From Cinclus cinclus (Eukaryota > Chordata > Aves > Passeriformes > Cinclidae), in assembly GCF_963662255.1 (NCBI RefSeq), contig NC_085059.1:11751234-11815233 (forward strand): DNA of 64,000 nt, read 5' to 3'. Made by a program: the position numbers and the translations under genes. The notes under the pieces were generated by a model that saw only the letters and a list, made by a program, of their open reading frames with translations, was not told the DNA's origin and ran no database searches. Positions 15,441-41,859 of the stretch are shown in pieces (the first letter of the stretch is position 1; each line of letters starts with the position of its first letter).

Positions 15441-18400
15441 AGACGTGTTCCCGGGCATTCCAAGAAAATGGGAAGTGCAGACTTTCTGTAGGTGGTATTG
15501 AGAACGACCTTCAAGTGGTACCGTATAAAACTGTAAATATCCTCAAAGCACGAGGGGAAGGGAACCGGGTTAGCTTTACAAGGGTGCCTCGCACTGATCT
15601 CCAACGCTGGAGCCGTTCAAAGTCGAAAAAGCAGATTCTGGGTTCTGACGCCACAAATAATAAGCAGTTGCTTTGAGGTTTCAAATTATATGGAAATAAA
15701 TACGTGTTTTAGAAGTCAGCATTTTAAAATGCAGTCAAAGCATTTTAAAGAGATTCCAGGGGGGAAAGGGACAGTCCAATAACATTTTGAGATGGCTGAG
15801 CTAAACTTAGGACCAGACAAACAGAACCCATCACTACTAGCCTTTCTCTCTCCTAGGAAGCTGTGGCACCCCCCCTCCCCTGGGCATTGTCCCTGCTCCA
15901 GCAGCAGCCGGCTGTGTTCCTGTTCCCTGAGGACAAACACAGCAGTGGAAAAGGAGCGGAGCTGCCTGAAAAGTGGGTCAAGCACGGAACGAAACACCCA
16001 CCATAGGATACTCCCAGGCAGGGCTTCTCGCTCCTCCCCACCCAGCATCTTCCTTAAAAAATAAAGAAGCAGGATACAGCAGCTGTCACTGCCGACTCCT
16101 GCACTTGATGGCCACAATAAAGAAGGCTTTTCACAGCAAGGTTTACGATTAGGCTGGATGTGTAGGGAGTGTGTTTTCTCAAACTCCTGAAAAATAAAGG
16201 CTCCCAATTGGGAGCCGGGCTAAAGCCTTTCAGCCCAATCGATAATGCAATTATCTATGTAAACAGGACACTCCTCTTCTACAGTTCAGCACTTTCGGTT
16301 TTAGATGCATAATCTGGAAAACATTTTATAGATTTATTGAAATTAAAAAACAAACTAAAGCAACAAAAACAAACCAAAAGAACTTAACCTCCAAAAATCC
16401 AATGCGTTCAGGGGAAATCTACTGAGGGAAGATTTATACATAAGTAAAGACAACCAAAAGCAAAGATTTAGTTTAAGTTATACGACCTTGTGCAATGATA
16501 CGAGTAGCAGCAAAACGGAGAGTGTTCTTAAAATCACTTTCCTGCAAGTCCTCATGCAGGATGCTCACCCTGATCACACTTCTCCTCTTCCATCACCAGT
16601 CCCAGGTACTATTAGCAACTAATGTTTTAAACATTATTTGTACCAGCAGCAATCGTTTTGGTCTCCATCCCAAAGTTCTGTTTACCAGGGAATAATTAAG
16701 AGATCAGTAGTTCAAGTCCTTTTAAACAATAAAGATTTTAAGCTCCAGCACAAGTTTTAAAAGGCTAAAACATGCAGCACTGCTTAATTTAAAACTGCAA
16801 GTGTTGTTTCAGCCTTTCCCCCTGTCCATATGCCAAAGCTTGCTCAAGAAAGCAGCCTGCCTTTATTCCCATCCAAAAGGAGCACAGCTAAATGAATTAG
16901 AGCACCAAAATAACTTTTTGTAGAACTACAGAAGGCTGACTCATGAACTGCTGACTCCGCAGGGTTTTGTTGGTGTGTTCATGGGTACTGAAAAATTTTT
17001 ACACAGTCCAGTATGATTTTTACTTAACACTTTACCTGTTTCCAACCTTCTCCCAGAAGAACTTACTGAACACTAATACTCTGTTATGATTGCTGTAGCA
17101 TACAGAAGGCATCCAATGCCTTCTACAGGCTTCAAAAGTCACTGCTTGTAGACATTTTGCTCCAAAAATCCGAGCTCAAACAAACCATAAGTTGCAAAAA
17201 AACACGGAATATGGTAAAAAGCCATTTCTCAGGCAAAATTTGCTCTAACCTACACGGCAACCCTTAAAACATATTAAGAGTTTCCAGGAGCGCTCTACAT
17301 CCAGACAAAACAAGCAGCAATTAGAGCAATAAATGAGCATGGAACAGGTGCAAAAGGAGGTAGCAAGAGTGGAGCCACACCTTGGAGCATCATTTAATTT
17401 GGAATTCAAAATTGTGATCACACTTGCATCTTCTTACAACTATTTTTCCTGAATGAACAACAGTATTTATTCTTCAGCCTCTTCCCAAGGTCACAGCTCC
17501 TGCAAGAGCAGGAACTGCACTCCAGTATTACTAAGGAAACCAAGAGGTCAGAGGGCAAAAAGAGTATTTATTGGACTATGAAAAAAGGCCCAAAATAAAC
17601 CCAGCACTATCATATTTGTCTTGTACAGGAATAAATCCTTCAAGAATTGGGATAATTTTTTAATTTTACCAGGGCAAAGACTTTGTCCCACAGCCTTTAA
17701 ACTTGAAACACAGTTAATTCCCAAAAAGGACACAGTACTTCAGTTTGCTACTATAAAATTAAAATAAATCCCATTGAACATTGGCACCTCTCAGCAGTTT
17801 TTCCTGTTACTAGAGGAGCTTTTGACAGGAACTGGACCAAGACACAGACAGGTGAAACATCACAATTTCCACTGGCAGGATGTCCCCTCAGCACCTTTTT
17901 CATAGGACAGAATGTGTTGTGCCCATCCAGACACACAGGTAAGGAGTTAATGCTTTATCTGCACTCTCCCATGCATCCAGTTACCTCGCCAGGGTATTAT
18001 CAGAAGATCTAAATGAGGTAACATTGCCCAAGCACTTGGAGCAGGGATACTGAGTGTGTACAGTGTCAGCAGCTAGAAGCAATCTGAAATGAGCACCAGG
18101 TGACAGTCACACACATAGGCTACCTTGGACAAACATCCATCTACAGTGGCATCTTGGTCAGCAACAATGGAGCAGGGACTGGGGCAGCAGCCAGCCCCGA
18201 GCTCCTGGGATCTGTAAAGAGGGAGGCATAAGCAGAGGAACAAAGCAGAGGGTGGAAATAGGCAGAAGAAAGGTGTAGAAAGAAGGTGAAGTGGGAAAAG
18301 AATCTGGCAAATCCATACACCTCTGTATGTATGTAATACAGATTTTGTGTCCTTGTTTTGAGTTAATGGATCCTTAGTACACCAGTTCAGGTGTGCTCAC

Positions 18401-20279
18401 TTTGATAGGGCCAGTAACTTACACAAAATGAAATAAGGAAAGCTCAAACCCCTTCTCCTGCATCCATCAATATTATCCCAGGCTCTATTCAAGTTCTGAG
18501 AAAGAAGAAAAAAAGAGAAAAGAACAGCTCATGGAAAAGTATAATTTCAATCCCAACTGCCTTCTGATAACCTAAACCCCAATGTCAGCCCTCCCCACTA
18601 AAAACTTGGTGTGACATTTCCACTTAAACAATATGGAATTGCCAGCTATGCCTCTATTTTGTATTTCATGGAATGGAGCAGGCATTGTAGTGGAGGAATT
18701 ACCAGTGATCTCCAAAACCTACTCATTTCTCTGCAGACATTATGCTCACAGGTTGTAGTAAAGGAAGTTTTGTGCAGGTGAACTAATCAATCAGCTACCA
18801 ATAAATCAAACCCCAATTATTTATATCTTTGTTTCTTCTCTTGCATCTTCCAAACATGGAGTCAGCTGGTTAGTGCTTCATCACAACAACTCATTTTTTT
18901 CTTCACAGTGTGGTTTTCTCACCGGAATCTTCACACAGACCATCACAACAATTATAGAGAAAAGCACAAAAACTGGAGCAACTCCAGTATTGTCCATGGA
19001 CTTCACTAACAACCATGTGGATTTGTGTACAGAAACTGAAGCAAAGAAAGGACTGCTCCCCACCAGAGCATATGAATCATACCAATTAAAACAACAGGGA
19101 AAGCAGAAAATAGGGCAAAGTCATTCCTCTTGAAGGAATGGTGTCAATGAAAGCACAAAGTCCCATCTACACAAACACAAGATAAGGAAGCGACAGGAAC
19201 AGAACATGAACTATCTCAGCAAAGGATTTTTTTAATAGTGATCAAAGCAAAAGCTCTCAATATACTAAAAAAAGCCACTTCAGATGCACTTATTTTTAGC
19301 ATGCACTTCTTCCTGTAAGAGATGAAACTACAGCAGACTGAGCTCTCCAGAAGCCATTTGGAACCCAACCTACGGGACAAGGCTCAAATTTTGCTGAAGG
19401 AAAAGCAACCACTTGAGCCCTTCTCAAAGGGGATGAAGTAACGCTTGATGAAATGCAGCATCTTCTTTGCAAGTTAAAGAATTAAGTGGTCCTCCAGCTT
19501 TTCAGAAAAGCAAGAAAGTACCAAAATGCATGTCTAGGAGTAAAGCTCCAGATGAGTTGGACATCTGTAAAATTTGCGTGTTCTCTTAGAAACAGCATAA
19601 AAAACAAAACTCCACATTATTAAAAAAATCCACACTGTGCCCAAGAAATTTCAAGTCTCAAACAATATGAATATTAAAGAGTCCTTCTATTAAGCCAACA
19701 GCCAGGTACATCATTTAGAGGTACCAAAGAAGTTTCATGCATAAGCCTTAAGGTGGAATAATATTTGAATTTTAGCTTTGAACCAAATAATCAAATTTGG
19801 GTTCAAATTTTGAAGAAGTTAGTATAAAGGAAACATTTAAACAGAAGTTAATATAAACCACATACCACTGTTTTTTAGAATGGAAGCCTGGGCAAATACA
19901 CGTATCACTAAGCGTCAAGATTTTTCCTTTAATATTTACAAAACTGGTTTTATTCTTAAGTTTTTCAGAAAAATTATTTGAAGTATTAGCACCTACATTG
20001 TAAATGACTCAGATTTACACTTGAAATAAAGCCATACGCAATCAGTTAAGTGAACCTATATTTTTCCATTTCTGAGTATTTCAGTAGAGCACCAAGAGGG
20101 AAAGAGAAACATGTGAGTAACCAGCAAGGTGTTCTCAGCTGTGAGACATTGGCCCAGACACCTGGGACAGGATTCTAAAGGTCAGTTTTCCAGTACACTA
20201 CAAATCACCTCAGTTTTAGTTTATTTATAGGGTGGATATTTCTATGCAAGTTTATAAAACCCATCCAGCTACATGTTAG
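15441..20279. other. Intergenic SKP1-PPP2CA, right part
   Basis: No gene recognised. Frames of up to 163 codons near 15716-16207 lack splice context and homology. A short perfect inverted repeat (9-bp arms, 3-bp loop) is at 17104-17124. Some of the right end may be PPP2CA 3'UTR if distal polyadenylation is used (an AATAAA lies on the minus strand at 19954-19949). Confidence 0.5.
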
Positions 20280-20285
20280 TTTATT
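20280..20285 (-). terminator. Candidate PPP2CA polyadenylation signal AATAAA
   Basis: AATAAA on the minus strand about 0.73 kb after the stop. The similar motifs at 20348-20353 and 19949-19954 are equally possible. Confidence 0.4.
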
Positions 20286-20495
20286 AAACCACAGTTGACC
20301 TGAGATGCAATTAGAATTTTGACATTTTTCCATACTTAGTTCACAAGTTTATTATGAAAAACACTGCAGCTCTGTCCTGCAGTAACATTGTTTTACAGAA
20401 AAAAAAACAGTTCTGTTCAAAGTAATTCACTATCCTTGGACAATTACAAGGGTCAATATGGTAGGGCAGAGTGGAAAAGGGAACTGAGTGCAGAC

Positions 20496-20520
20496 AAAAA
20501 AAAAAAAAAAAAAAAAAAAA
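20496..20520. repeat. Poly-A tract, 25 bases
   Basis: A homopolymer A on the plus strand. It reads as poly-U inside the presumed PPP2CA 3'UTR. Confidence 0.9.
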
Positions 20521-21013
20521 TCAATACAATTAAATTAAACAGTATTCCCTGAAAAATAAAACAAACAGTTTCAGAACAAATATGAGGCCTTGGTACTTAT
20601 TTTAAAAATGTTCTTTAAGCTTCAATGATTGTTTGCTGCTACCCTTATCTACAGTCATGCTGAATAAAGCTATAGCTAAATGGAAAGTTAAATGTATTCA
20701 CGAGGTGTTAATGTCTACATATTATTTGCAGTCTCTCCGAGAAAGCAAAAGTAACTACAAATAGCGCTATGCCAGAAACTGGTTTCTTGACCAACAATGT
20801 TGCTTCAGCATGCAATGAACTGGTTCATTCTAAAGTGGTCACAGTTGTTGATGACAAGAGGCTTTGTATTGAGTATGGCACGTCTTTTGGTCCATGTGAA
20901 AACAAAGTTTGAATGTTAAATACTTTCCGACACTTTGGAGTTACTGTTGCTCTTCCCATTTTCTTTAGGTCAACATATGGTTCATGGCAATACTGTACAG
21001 GTCTAAAATCTCT

Positions 21014-35374
<14,361 letters not shown>

Positions 35375-35385
35375 CCCGCTCTCCC

Positions 35386-35412
35386 CCTCCTCCTCCTCCT
35401 CCTCCTCCTCCT
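35386..35412. repeat. (CCT)9 trinucleotide repeat in the PPP2CA 5'UTR
   Basis: It reads as AGG/GAG repeats in the transcript, 12 bp upstream of the PPP2CA ATG, and is followed at about 35418-35432 by a CTG/CAG-type run. The frame is open through it (poly-Glu) but has no in-frame ATG before a TGA near 35500. Confidence 0.85.
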
Positions 35413-35592
35413 CACCGGCTGCTGCTGCTGCCGCACCGCCCCGCGGGCCCCTGCGATCCGCGCTCCCCACAGCGGCGGCGGCCGCAACGCGTCAAGGCAG
35501 GCGGGCAGGCGCGGGGAGAGGACGGCCCGGGGCACTCCGGCTGCGGCACAGCTGCCGCTTCTCGCTCCGCACCGTGTAATGGCCGCCGCTGC

Positions 35593-35600
35593 TGACGTCA
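35593..35600. promoter_or_regulatory. Palindromic cAMP-response element TGACGTCA upstream of PPP2CA
   Basis: A perfect 8-bp CRE lies about 220 bp upstream of the PPP2CA start codon in the CpG island. A CRE is known from the mammalian PPP2CA promoter, so CREB/ATF control is likely to be conserved. The transcription start itself is not visible. Confidence 0.75.
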
Positions 35601-35638
35601 CCGGGGGGGGAAGAGAGAGACGCCGCGGGAGATGACGA

Positions 35639-35648
35639 CGCATGCGCG
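35639..35648. promoter_or_regulatory. NRF1-like site
   Basis: CGCATGCGCG resembles the NRF1 palindrome (GCGCATGCGC), about 40 bp upstream of the CRE. Confidence 0.45.
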
Positions 35649-36059
35649 GCGCCCGGGCGGGGCCGCGAGTGCGCTCTGAGGGGAGGGGGCGGTGGGTGGC
35701 CGTGGTCCCGCCCGGCCCTCGTTCCCCGGTCTGGGCTCCCGGCGGCTGGCGCTCTCCCCGTGGGAGGGTCCCTTGGAGGGCGTTGCGCAGTCTCGCCGGT
35801 CACAGCCCTGAGGCGAGAGCCAGGCTGTGAGGGGTCGCCGGCTGTGCCGGCCCCTTCTGTGCCGAGCGCCGGCTCCTCACGGGCACGGGCTGGGCAGGGT
35901 CTCCGCCTGCCGAGCTGCTGCTGTGGGGTGAGCAGGCGATGTTTCCGAGGGCTTTGTGCGGCTTCGCAGCGTTCGTGGTTCTCCCTGCAATTAATGCCTA
36001 TAGGTATCTCCGTGGCGGTGCAAGAGACTGGTGCCAGGGTCTTTGTGACAGGATGAGGA

Positions 36060-36300
36060 GATCTCTGCATAAACTAAAACATAAAACGTTCCACCTCCGC
36101 ACGAGAAAGAGCTTCACGTTTGTGGGTAGCAGAGCTCTGGAAGGGGCCGCCCAGGGAGGGCGTGGAGTCTTCCTCTCGGGAGACTTTCAACCCCCCCTGG
36201 ACACGTTCCTGTGCCATCTGCTCCAGGAGACAAGTGCCCTGGCCCATGGGTCTGGGTGATCTCCAGAGGCCTGTTCCGACCCGAACAACTCTGTGATGGT
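36060..36300 (+). mobile_element. CR1 LINE 3'-end fragment, plus orientation
   Basis: It has GTTCCACCTCCGCACGAGAAAGAGCTTCACG, GCAGAGCTCTGGAAGGGGCCGCCCAGGGAGG, GGAGACTTTCAACCCCCCCTGGACACGTTCCTGTGCCATCTGCTCC, then GGTGATCTCCAGAGGCCTGTTCCGACCC and AACTCTGTGATG. This is a CR1 subfamily different from the copies near 11-14 kb. It lies about 0.5 kb upstream of the PPP2CA CRE. Confidence 0.85.
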
Positions 36301-39300
36301 GAGGTCCTGAGCCCAGCTACTGTGTCAGAGAAGAGGGGAGGGTGCTTGGATACTTTGAAATAAAGCTTTTCAGTTCCTACTCATGAGCCTTAAATACCAT
36401 CTAAATTGTACCACCTGGTAGTGCTTAGGTTAAAAAGGCTGTGGTGCATTTCTTAAAAACAATTTATACTGAAAGAGTTCTTAGAGGTCCGGAGTTTATT
36501 ATGACATTTTTAGACCGAAGCAATGCATGAAGTGCAGTGTAAGTGTTCAGTAAAGGAAATTAGTGATGGACCTTTCAGGAAGGTAGTGTTTTTTCAGGAA
36601 ACTAGTAGTGACCTCAGCTACCTTGTTGTACTCAGATACTTGCTACCTAAGGGGAAAATACATCAGTAAGACCCAGATAAGTTGCAATTTAAAAAATGTA
36701 GGAAATACTCAGAACCAATTTCTAATGAATGATGTATTTTATTGCAATCTGCATCTTAAATTATAGAGGAAGATTTCCCTTAAATAACTTACAAAAGGAA
36801 TTAAATGATCGGTTTAAAAAAGTAAGATTTTTTCACTTAAATGGGTCAAAATGTTGATAAAATTTGTTAATTTCAAGAGGGCACAATGACTTCTCCTAGT
36901 TAATTTGTGTTAATTGTCTTGGTTGTCACTTGCCTAATACAGAGTCTAACTTGTTAATTTTTTTGTTTACTATTGAAGGATATTAAAAATTCCATAGTGA
37001 GCAAGGGGTAAGGAATGTTTGCTTTCATGGGTCAGTCTCAGTTTCTTGTTTTCATACTCTCCTGTTAGACATCAGTTGGTTTGAATTGTCTCACTTAAGT
37101 TTTGTTTATCTTCCAAAATAATTTTGCTGTTCTTACACAGTTTCCCATCTTCAGATGACCTTAGTTTTGTGCTTGAAGTTGTAGAAGGAAAAATACCATT
37201 CATTGAGAAGTGATAGGATTTAAGAATTCACTCTGTAGCACATCTTCCCAAAATAGTCTTGAGCAAATACATGCAAAAAATATTAAGCAATAACATCAAC
37301 TCTTGTGTAATTTGCCAAGCTAAAGTTCATTTTCTTTAATAACTATTGACTTTCTGGCATAGTTACGTATTTGAGGATCACACTGCAAACCATCTATACA
37401 AGCTGTACACCTCACACCTTCCAGATTTCCTCACACCTGCCAAATAAAACATGGCAGGATTTCAGTCTCAGTTTTGTAGGCAAACAAGCCAGGTTAATAG
37501 TTTCTTCCTGCTAGTGTGGATCAGACTGGACACTTCACAGAGATTAACAATCACTGCTGTCTTCAAAGCAATTGTGATGGTTCCCAACCCCGCTGTTGGT
37601 TCCCAGGAGCATAGTGGTAAAGAAAGAAATGCTTGAAAAGACTCAGTCACAGCTCTTTTTCAGACAAACTCCACTTGGGAAGGGGTAGGTGATTCAGCAC
37701 TCCCTGCTTGCTGCTGAAAGCTGAAGCTGTGCCACTCACTATAGGAGATTTCAGGACTCTGCAAAGGAAATTCAGGATTCATTTATCTGGACACTCACAG
37801 AGAAGGGGAAAGCTTTGGATTCCATCTCCATTCAAAGCATTAGCTCTGCATTTTATCCTCATACAGTTTTGAACTGTCTATATGTGGATCAGAAATCAGA
37901 TCTCCTTCCTCCCTCTGACTTGAGAATGACAATCGATAATTTACAGAATCATAGCTGCTTTTGTCTTCTTAGATATTTATCTGAGCCTTCAAAGGAGAAT
38001 GTAATAATGAAAGGATATGTGCTGTGTTGCGTAAGTTGGATGTTTGTCAGGACTTCAGATACACAGTAAGATTAAACTGTAACCTGTGAGATGGCAGTAA
38101 TAAATTGTATTTAGTATGTGAATACATGCCAGGTGTGTCTATGGTTTGTACCTAAGGAGCTGTCTGGGTGTGGCTGCCCCTGTGAGTCAGGGCTATGGAG
38201 GCCACGCTGCTGTGGTGACACCTGAGTCAGAGACCCATGTGTCACATGTGTGGCATTCTGGACAGAGGTGAACTGGTCAGGCTGACTGCACTTATGTTTA
38301 TACACATCCAGCTGTAGATTATTCAGCTGTTAGCCTGTAGTGCCAACTAATTCTGTACTAGTCTGAAATTAATCTCAAACTCATAGACAAGGGTGTTAGT
38401 AACTGCAATAATCTTAACAGTAACACCAACATTTCCATTGTACTATGAGACATCAGTGTTCAAATGAAGACTTATGCAGATTTCTATCACACCATCCAAC
38501 TATACAATGTAATGTCAACTGAGCATGTAGGGTAAGGAACATGTAAATTAGTTTTCTTAACTCTCTGTGAATATTTTAGTGATTCTAAATTATCCATCAA
38601 TGCATGTCCAAAATGTCTGTTGCTATGGTGTTTTAATATTAGATGCAGAATTAAAGAGCTATGCAATACAATATAAAGACTATACTCTACAATTTAAAGG
38701 CTATACAACAGTGTAACAATGAGCTGCCACCTTTAGAAGTAAGGCTGCCAACTTTGATTAATACGTGTATTTCTGCAAGCAAAGAATATAGGCAATGGTA
38801 CATTAGTGTGGAAGTCAACTGCCTATATGAGGAAAGGGACTTCTGATCGAATAAATTCAGAAGTATATATCATGTAATATCTTGCATATTCAGATACTGG
38901 TCACTACTGGGTAAAATATATGTCTTGTGTCTTAATAGTCCCATTAAATCAGATAAGCCTGTCAGCTTAAGTAGAACCATTGCAAAAGACCAAAAGAAAA
39001 ACAGAACACATTTACAACAGATATGTTACATCACCACAAATACTATTTCTGTGTATTTGACTAATTTCAGAGTCCAAATAGTACATGACAAAATCAGCGA
39101 CATCAGTAATAGCACTATCAACAGAGGCCCACTCACTTTAACTGAATGGCTTATGTAAAAGAAGGACTCTCATTAATCACCTTGTATGCCACAAAATGTA
39201 TTTCTGAAATCTTCTAGTTCATCATTCACCCTCATAGAATAGAGAGTGTAGATAAAAGATAAAGATGATGTAGATAAAGCAGGAAGTACAGTGTTTTACT

Positions 39301-41823
39301 GAAAGAAGAAATTACAGAGTAACCATGAAAATCACATTTTCAAATCACTATGGTTACAGATATTTCATACTCAGGAGTCTTTTAAAAGCTAGAAATAGAG
39401 TGCTGATTCTCCAATGTTAGGAGCTTAATATTTTGAAAATATTTTATGTCCTGCTCTCTCCCTGTGAGCATGGCACTGAAGTCTCTGCCTGGCTGGGTAG
39501 GAGTACTGAGGCAGTGGGTACATCCTGGTGCACCTGAGCACGCGGCCACATTCCTCCTACCTATCATCTACCAGTTTTAATCCCTAGAATGCTTGACAAA
39601 CACCACCTGTGCCAGGACAAATACTGTCTCTTTATTGCCAGATGGACAAATACATGATTTCAGCCCGATGAGGAAAGAGATACTGAAATGAACTCAGTTC
39701 CCAAACATGACAGAAGCGTTGAGTCGAGAGTAGAAACACCAGTTCAACAGATACTTTGGCCCATCCTTAAAGTCTTTCCTTTTAAACTGATAACATATGT
39801 GAAATGTCCTGTTCAGCTCATGCTGGGGGCTTTAGGCTTGCTGATTGCTGGTGTAACACTCTGATCAGCACAGCTTATGTTACAAGTGCTTTCTTTGGAA
39901 AAACTCCTATTATTCAGTCCTTTCCATAAACGATGTTTAAGTACACAACAAATTATTAATATGTACAAGCAGTTGTCCTGGAGATAATGTGATCCCAAGT
40001 GTGTTTTTTGTAAGTGGTACAAACCTGGCACATCCCACATGCCTTTTATGGACAATTCCTACATAATGTTTCCTGTGCTAGATATAGGTTAGGTATATAT
40101 CTTTGCTTTTTGTGCCAACACTCAGTGGAGAAACCACTGCTTCTGGCTTTCAGATGGCTGGCTTTATGAATATGAAAAATGTAGGGCTTGTAAGACATGG
40201 AGTTTTTTAAGCTGCAACATCTTAGCAAGGGGCTGAACTGCTCACTTCTGTGAAATCTCAAACACAATGCAACATCCAAATTATGGCTAAAACCTTGCAG
40301 GATCTATTTTCTCTCCTCATCCCGCTCCACAGAATTATGCCAAAATGTAGTAATGAATCCAAAAGAAGGCAGCTGGCTAATGTAGCTGGGGGAAGCTTCA
40401 GGGCCATAATGAGGATAGTTTTCCTTAGAATGAGACTGCTATCCTATTAAATGTCTATAAATTCAGGTGACACTTTGTTTAGGATTCTAATAACATTTCT
40501 ATCCTTTAACTGTGCCCTTGCAAAGTAGTTCACTGTGTACTTCAACCATTCTTACCTTTATTTTGCATCTCTTGTCTGGTACTAGAGATTTCTGTTACAC
40601 TTCAGCCAGGCAACATCTGACTGTTGGAACCATTCTGTACCTGTTTACTTGGATGAATGAAGGAGATTCTCCACATATTATAACTGTTGCTTCATTTTTT
40701 TTGTCTTACTTTTTTTTTTCTTTTTTCTGTTCTTTTTTTTTTCTTTATCAATATTTACTCATCAGTTTACTACATTACATTTTACTACATTACAGTTACT
40801 GTCATAATGACCTTGGGCTGGGCCAAGCAGTTAAGCTACAGAAAGTCTGCAAAAAAGGATTGCAGCAAGAAAATTTAAGTTATTGCTACCTTACTTTCCT
40901 GCCCAGTGAATGAATGTCATGTTTCTTTCATAGCACTGCCACTGTCTTGCAGTGAAGGAAGCATAAACTCAGCTGCTGGGGAGTACCTGTGGCTTCTTGT
41001 GGATGTTAATATGATATCCAAGTTGTTTTGGAGATGTTGCAGGTGTCTTGTGTGACAAAATAAATACAACCTGCTAAGGATGGCTTAGCTAAACTGCTGC
41101 CTTGCCTTCCAGCTCAGCATCAGCTCTCAAGCCCAGTTCCAGTGCTGGCTGCTTCTTAGATGCTTCCTCTGAAGAGAAAGCCTGGGGAGGGAAATTTTCT
41201 TCAGAAATCTCTTTGTGTATGTGCTAAGGGACTAAGGAAAAGTTCACTGCACAGGCACACTTAGATCCTGATTTTGCTTCACTGTGATTAACAAGTATAT
41301 TATTAGTAATAGATAGTTACAAATAAGAACCTGACCTTATTTTTAACCAAATACTGAATCAGATCTAATTGTAACAGGTGGGTTCACTGCTGTGCTTTGC
41401 TCTTTGAAGATTCTCATTCAGAATTTCAGTGCCTTCCATCTTAGGTATTAAAAATAGGTGGCAAGTTGTATAATTCCTATTGTTCCAAATCTTGTTTGCA
41501 GCTTTACATGACAGTGTTCTCACGAAAATGTTTATTTTAAGTGTGGAGTGGAAGAATGTACTGTAGAAACCTGAAATTATTTGCAATACTGGGAAGCTGG
41601 GTTATACAGAGTCTAGATAGAACTGTCTCTTCCTTTTTTTTGGTGAGCCACTTAAAAAACCCCAAAGATATTAATTAATATCAAAATGTGTAGACTGCCT
41701 GAGCTTTGGAATTACAAAGTCCTATGTTGTCAGTCACAAACATCCTCAGATAAACTGCCTAAGCAAAAGTTCCTGGTCATTCCAACTCAATGACAATGTA
41801 ATATTTGTGAGTGTAATAATAGT

Positions 41824-41859
41824 AAATATATATATATATAATAAATAATAATATATAAA
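41824..41859. repeat. TA/TAA-rich microsatellite
   Basis: A TATATA run followed by AATAATAATA units. Confidence 0.85.

Larger units (their letters stand above)
20280..21013 (-). other. PPP2CA: PPP2CA 3' untranslated region (inferred extent)
   Basis: It follows the TAA at 21014. Minus-strand AATAAA motifs occur at 20353-20348, 20285-20280 and 19954-19949, so several 3' ends are possible. It includes a poly-A run (plus strand) at 20496-20520. Confidence 0.5.

Noticed and set aside
15716..16207. 163-codon minus-strand open frame in the SKP1-PPP2CA spacer
   Set aside because: No recognisable domain, no splice or promoter context, and competing frames on the plus strand. A non-coding transcript cannot be excluded.
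35492..36070. 192-codon minus-strand frame upstream of PPP2CA
   Set aside because: A GC-island shadow across promoter elements (CRE) and into the CR1 fragment, with no conserved domain visible.
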